Of a DNA stretch of 64,000 nucleotides, positions 60,863-64,000 are shown piece after piece. The position numbers and the translations under genes are program-made. Location of the stretch: contig NZ_JACXZA010000008.1 of the NCBI RefSeq assembly GCF_014779765.1, forward strand, positions 62,001 through 126,000. Reading direction: 5' to 3'. Every line of letters starts with the position of its first letter. Positions within the stretch are counted from its first letter, which is position 1. Origin of the DNA: Paenibacillus terricola (GTDB lineage Bacteria > Bacillota > Bacilli > Paenibacillales > Paenibacillaceae). A model generated the notes under the pieces. That model saw only the letters and a list, made by a program, of their open reading frames with translations. It searched no databases and had not been told where the DNA came from.

Positions 60863-61837
60863 ATGACGACAAGAACAAGAGACGATTTTACTTGGAGCAA
60901 GAATACGGATACGTCCGCCATCCACAGCATGATTCAATACACGAACAAAGCAGGCATGTCGCTGATCGATGTAATGGGGTACACAGCCCATGCGTTCCGC
61001 ATTATTATTGACCGAGAGGCTGTCGAAGTAGGCAGCTATTCCGCATTCAATTGGCCGTTATATCACGCACAGCAGCTTAACAATCTCGGGTTCATGGTGC
61101 AGACACTAGGCAGACCGAGCCATATCCCGCCTACGCCGGAAGAACTGGAAGAGGCAATTGCTTCTATCCAGACAAGCTTGGACCGAGGCGTCCCTGCGCT
61201 TAGTTGGGATCTATTCATTCCGGAGTGGGGATTAATCTATGGTTACGATGACGAGAACAAGGTGCTTCGCTGCCGCGATGTACGTAAAGACGGAGATCTT
61301 CCATATGAGAAGCTTGGCCGTGGCGAAGTAACGGAAATGTACGTGTTGACGATAACGGGATCTCACCCTGTCGATAAGCGCACGATGTTGAAAGGTGCGC
61401 TTCAGATGGCCGCGACCCATGCGAAGTATGTTGAGGTGGAGGACGAGAGTCATCGTGTCGGTTTAGACGCTTATGATGCTTGGATCGAAGCGTTCACGAA
61501 ACGGACCGTCGACCCGTTCGGTAACGCCGTAAACTCTGGTAAAGTGTGGGACACACGGGCATTTGCAGCCGAGTTTCTGCTTGAGCTATCGCTTAATTGG
61601 GAAGGGGAGACTCTGCAGGATGACCGTTTGCGAATGCTCGCTAAGGAGGCGGCAGAGCAGTATGGCGAAATTGCCGAGCGCTTAGTCGAAATGCGGGACA
61701 TGTTCCCATTCCCTCAAGGCGGAGACCCGAATAGCAACGAGCAGGCTCAACGCGCTTTGACGCTGCTGCATGAGGCGAAAGCGGCTGAGATCGCTGGTGT
61801 TGCGCTGCTTGAGCGCATGCTTGAGGCGTTGGAGTAA
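60863..61837 (+). CDS. BtrH N-terminal-like/papain-fold protein next to the sigma factor
   Basis: 324 aa. SWDLFIPEWGLIYGYDDENKVLRCRD carries the GYDD block of the BtrH/C39-like papain fold, as in the proteins at 8049 and 20197. The N-terminal nucleophile position reads DTSAIHSMIQY, without Cys, so catalysis is doubtful. The C-terminal half is helical (about 190-324). GGGAGG precedes the ATG at 60863, which is five bases after the sigma-factor stop. It may be a sensor or cofactor of the sigma factor. Confidence 0.55.
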   Translation: MTTRTRDDFTWSKNTDTSAIHSMIQYTNKAGMSLIDVMGYTAHAFRIIIDREAVEVGSYSAFNWPLYHAQQLNNLGFMVQTLGRPSHIPPTPEELEEAIASIQTSLDRGVPALSWDLFIPEWGLIYGYDDENKVLRCRDVRKDGDLPYEKLGRGEVTEMYVLTITGSHPVDKRTMLKGALQMAATHAKYVEVEDESHRVGLDAYDAWIEAFTKRTVDPFGNAVNSGKVWDTRAFAAEFLLELSLNWEGETLQDDRLRMLAKEAAEQYGEIAERLVEMRDMFPFPQGGDPNSNEQAQRALTLLHEAKAAEIAGVALLERMLEALE

Positions 61838-61874
61838 TATTAAACGAACGATTTAAATAATCGATGAAATAGAG

Positions 61875-61917
61875 AAGGGTTGAGATCGCTCGAATCAAGA
61901 GCGTCTCAACCCTTTTT
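61875..61917. terminator. Bidirectional terminator
   Basis: GGGTTGAGA plus CGCTC pairs with GAGCG plus TCTCAACCC, followed by TTTTT. It separates two convergent genes. Confidence 0.85.
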
Positions 61918-61931
61918 AAGGAAGCATTCTT

Positions 61932-62843
61932 TTATACAACCCCAACCGGCGTCCGCCCTATCGCATCTAGGCGCTTCTTGGCTTCCTCGTACACATCTTT
62001 CGGCAGCGGGCCCAATTCTGCATAACGGAGATTCTCCACGAGATGAACAGGATTCTTGGTGCCAACGATCGTCGTTGTCATGGAAGGGTGGGACAATGTG
62101 AAGCGCAACAGGAATCCAGTCCGGTTCTCGCCATGCGCTAGCAGATCGTCCAGCTTCGCTTGCTCCCATGCGCTCCAACGATCCTCAGAACCGCGTCCGA
62201 TACCCGGTTCGCCTTGGCCAACGCCGCCGCGAACGATGATGCCGGCCCCGGTACCAGCGGCTTTCGTTATCCAGTCCTCGTGTTCGCGTTCGACCGCGGA
62301 GTAGGGCAGTTGGAACGTATCGAAAGTTCCCCAATCCACGAAGGGTGGAAGGTTCGGTAGGTAAGAGGATACGCCGATGTAACGGACTTTGCCGGTTGCC
62401 TGAATTTCCTTCAGCACGTCGACCAGCGCACCTTCTTCGGCTTGCTGCGGTGTTGGTCCATGCAGCTGCCATACGTCGATATAGTCGGTTTTCATACGCT
62501 GCAAACTTGTATCGATATTATGAAGCAAATTATCACGTGTCCAGATATGGGACGTCTCGTCATGATCGCCGCGGTCGGTAACGCAGCAGCCGCACTTCGT
62601 CGCCAGAATGAATTCATCTCGGCGGTGGCTGATGAAGCGACCAATGAATTCTTCGCTCCGGCCATAATCGTAAGAGGTGTCGATCAGGTTGATGCCTGAG
62701 TCGAGCACCGCATTCAAGATGCGATCCGCGTCTGCATCTTCGAGCGGTCTTCCGCTCCATACGCGCGGGCCGCGAATTTCCATGGCGCCGTAACTCAGTT
62801 TGGTGACTTGCAATCCGGTACGGCCTAATGTCGCTTTGTCCAT
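61932..62843 (-). CDS. Aldo/keto reductase
   Basis: 303 aa (beta/alpha)8 NADPH reductase. GINLIDTSYDYGRSEEFIGRF holds the catalytic Asp and Tyr, LATKCG the Lys, and DVWQLHGP the His. C-terminal IVGTKNPVHLVENL is the NADPH-binding region. The start at 62843 has AAAGGAGC upstream. The substrate is unknown; the neighbouring RraA-like gene suggests carbohydrate or acid catabolism. Confidence 0.9.
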   Translation of the reverse strand: MDKATLGRTGLQVTKLSYGAMEIRGPRVWSGRPLEDADADRILNAVLDSGINLIDTSYDYGRSEEFIGRFISHRRDEFILATKCGCCVTDRGDHDETSHIWTRDNLLHNIDTSLQRMKTDYIDVWQLHGPTPQQAEEGALVDVLKEIQATGKVRYIGVSSYLPNLPPFVDWGTFDTFQLPYSAVEREHEDWITKAAGTGAGIIVRGGVGQGEPGIGRGSEDRWSAWEQAKLDDLLAHGENRTGFLLRFTLSHPSMTTTIVGTKNPVHLVENLRYAELGPLPKDVYEEAKKRLDAIGRTPVGVV

Positions 62844-62957
62844 CGTTGCAGCTCCTTTTACCACTTTATAGCATCCAAGTCCTTTATATCATTTGGAATG
62901 ATAGACTGGCAACCTGTAACGGGCGTTTTGATCTTATTAGCCACGATTTCTGTTTTC

Positions 62958-63863
62958 TCATAATCGGACATCGCTGGAGGGACCGCTGTTCTCGTTGCGG
63001 CGCGCTTCGTCCAGCTCGTGCTCCCAAGTCAAATGCCGATAAGGCGCAGCTGCATGGTCGGTGTCGAACCACTGCAAGAAATCGTCCCACATGGCCGTCG
63101 TCCAGGCTGCATCGATTTGCGCGGTCGTATACGTCTGGCTGTTCAAGCGGGCGAAGCCAAACACGTCGCGCACTTGTGATTTCTCCGCATGGGTTGCTGT
63201 CAGCTCCGCCAAGTGGGCGGGAATGAAGATGACACCAGCTGGCGTGCCTAGCACGACATCGCCCGGAAGGCAAATGGCTCGGCCGATGCGAGCGGGAACG
63301 TTCATGCCGACCATCGTAACGTCGCCGATCGCCGTCGGGTCGCTGCCGCGATAGTAAACATTAATGTTCTCGATCTGCGCAATTTGCTGATTATCCCGGA
63401 TGCCGCCCCAAATAACAGCGCCGCCAGTCTTCGTACGAGTAGATATAGCCGTAGACAGGTTGCCTCCTACATAGGTGCCTTGATAGATTTTATCGAACAT
63501 ATCGATGACGACGACGTCTTCTTCCTCCAGCGAATCGATTACCCATTGGTTGAAAAATCCTCTACGGCCCTCTTGCTCATGACCGTAATTCAGCAGTGTC
63601 TCATGCAGATCGGGACGCTTAGGCACCATAACAGCCGTAACCGCGCGGCCGACCATCACTTTGTTCGGATGAATGATCTTGAACTCGCCTTCGAATTGAT
63701 AGTGATAGCCTCTCGACCAGAGTGGTCCCCATGCTTCCTCCAGCGTGATCCTGCCTAGTCGCGCGAGTACGCTGGAAGGCACTTTGGGACGTCCGTCCGG
63801 GAAACGCTCGCCTTGCCACAATGGGGAAAGCTGAACTGTATCTTCCGCATTATTAAACTTCAT
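62958..63863 (-). CDS. RraA-like protein (HMG/CHA aldolase family)
   Basis: 301 aa. GGAVIWGGIRDNQQI corresponds to the Gly-x-x-Arg-Asp active-site loop of RraA-fold aldolases, and LPGDVVLGTPAGVIFIPAHLAE is conserved in the family. It is longer than RNase E inhibitor RraA (about 160 aa) at both ends, so more likely a class II pyruvate aldolase or oxaloacetate decarboxylase relative than a ribonuclease regulator. The start at 63863 has GAGGTG upstream. Confidence 0.8.
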   Translation of the reverse strand: MKFNNAEDTVQLSPLWQGERFPDGRPKVPSSVLARLGRITLEEAWGPLWSRGYHYQFEGEFKIIHPNKVMVGRAVTAVMVPKRPDLHETLLNYGHEQEGRRGFFNQWVIDSLEEEDVVVIDMFDKIYQGTYVGGNLSTAISTRTKTGGAVIWGGIRDNQQIAQIENINVYYRGSDPTAIGDVTMVGMNVPARIGRAICLPGDVVLGTPAGVIFIPAHLAELTATHAEKSQVRDVFGFARLNSQTYTTAQIDAAWTTAMWDDFLQWFDTDHAAAPYRHLTWEHELDEARRNENSGPSSDVRL

Positions 63864-63918
63864 TATGGGCACCTCGCTTTATATTTATATAGATCTGATC
63901 CTTCGTACCACTTACCGC

Positions 63919-64000
63919 TCAGCTCCAAAGTCGGTCATTAGACCAATAATCGTTCCAATCGTCGGTTGGGAGCCACAGCCCAGGAATTTGCGGATGCAGA
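63919..64000 (-). CDS. C-terminal end of an unidentified gene, cut by the window edge
   Basis: An open minus-strand frame ends at a TGA (plus 63919-63921) with protein-like sequence ...PTDDWNDYWSNDRLWS. Only about 26 residues are visible, and no family can be assigned. It ends about 55 bp before the RraA-like start, compatible with an operon. Confidence 0.4.
   Translation of the reverse strand, partial: LHPQIPGLWLPTDDWNDYWSNDRLWS

Overview
The window looks like a chromosome segment of a spore-forming Paenibacillaceae-type Firmicute (Paenibacillus or Cohnella-like). The reasons are the strong AGGAGG ribosome sites with many TTG/GTG starts, long perfect-stem terminators, a secreted GH10 xylanase with a CBM3, a heterocycloanthracin-type thiazole peptide locus, a sporulation sigma-K gene fragment, promoter motifs of the mother-cell type, and GH4/AraC/LacI sugar genes. 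No rRNA, tRNA, CRISPR array or intact insertion sequence was seen.

Layout. 0-3.5 kb: GAPDH, an XapX membrane protein and a secreted xylanase. 3.5-6.1 kb: a decaying stretch with broken ORFs, a sigma-K fragment, a possible cell-wall-anchor tail, lipoproteins and an IS256-family remnant. 6.1-21.2 kb: a co-directional biosynthetic cluster with two acyl carrier proteins, an AMP-forming ligase, an amino-acid-type ATP-grasp ligase, a UDP-glucuronate-decarboxylase-like enzyme, a GT-B glycosyltransferase, two radical SAM enzymes, two methyltransferases, a three-gene ABC exporter, and BtrH-like papain-fold proteins near its start and at its end. I do not recognise the product. Its logic resembles the carrier-protein side-chain route of butirosin. 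21.5-27 kb: a PBP-GGDEF-EAL protein, and an AraC regulator (frameshifted) divergent from a wrecked GH4 alpha-galactosidase gene. 27-33 kb: a nucleotide-sugar and glycosyltransferase divergon with two head-to-head sigma-K-like promoters, probably for spore-surface glycan, with an inverted partial duplication. 33-39 kb: the heterocycloanthracin-family precursor and its F protein, YcaO cyclodehydratase and double SagB-type dehydrogenase. 39-45 kb: a His-rich probable spore protein, then a feruloyl/acetyl-xylan-esterase-like secreted enzyme, MFS exporter and LacI regulator that share a candidate operator.

45-58.5 kb: a CE6-like esterase and an aminotransferase, then a second biosynthetic cluster built on an amino-group carrier protein (LysW-like). 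Its genes are LysW, LysX, a truncated plus a complete DegT aminotransferase, LysY/ArgC, a fused LysZ-LysK protein, a split transketolase, an MFS exporter, an ATP-grasp peptide ligase and a flavodoxin-like reductase. The combination of carrier protein and transketolase is that of the DADH/vazabitide type pathway of Streptomyces. Finding it here, with a kinase-deacylase fusion, is the clearest case of an undescribed system in the window. 58.5-64 kb: housekeeping or accessory genes (SF0329-family protein, GNAT, an ECF sigma factor coupled to another BtrH-like protein, aldo/keto reductase, RraA-like protein) and a gene running off the right end.
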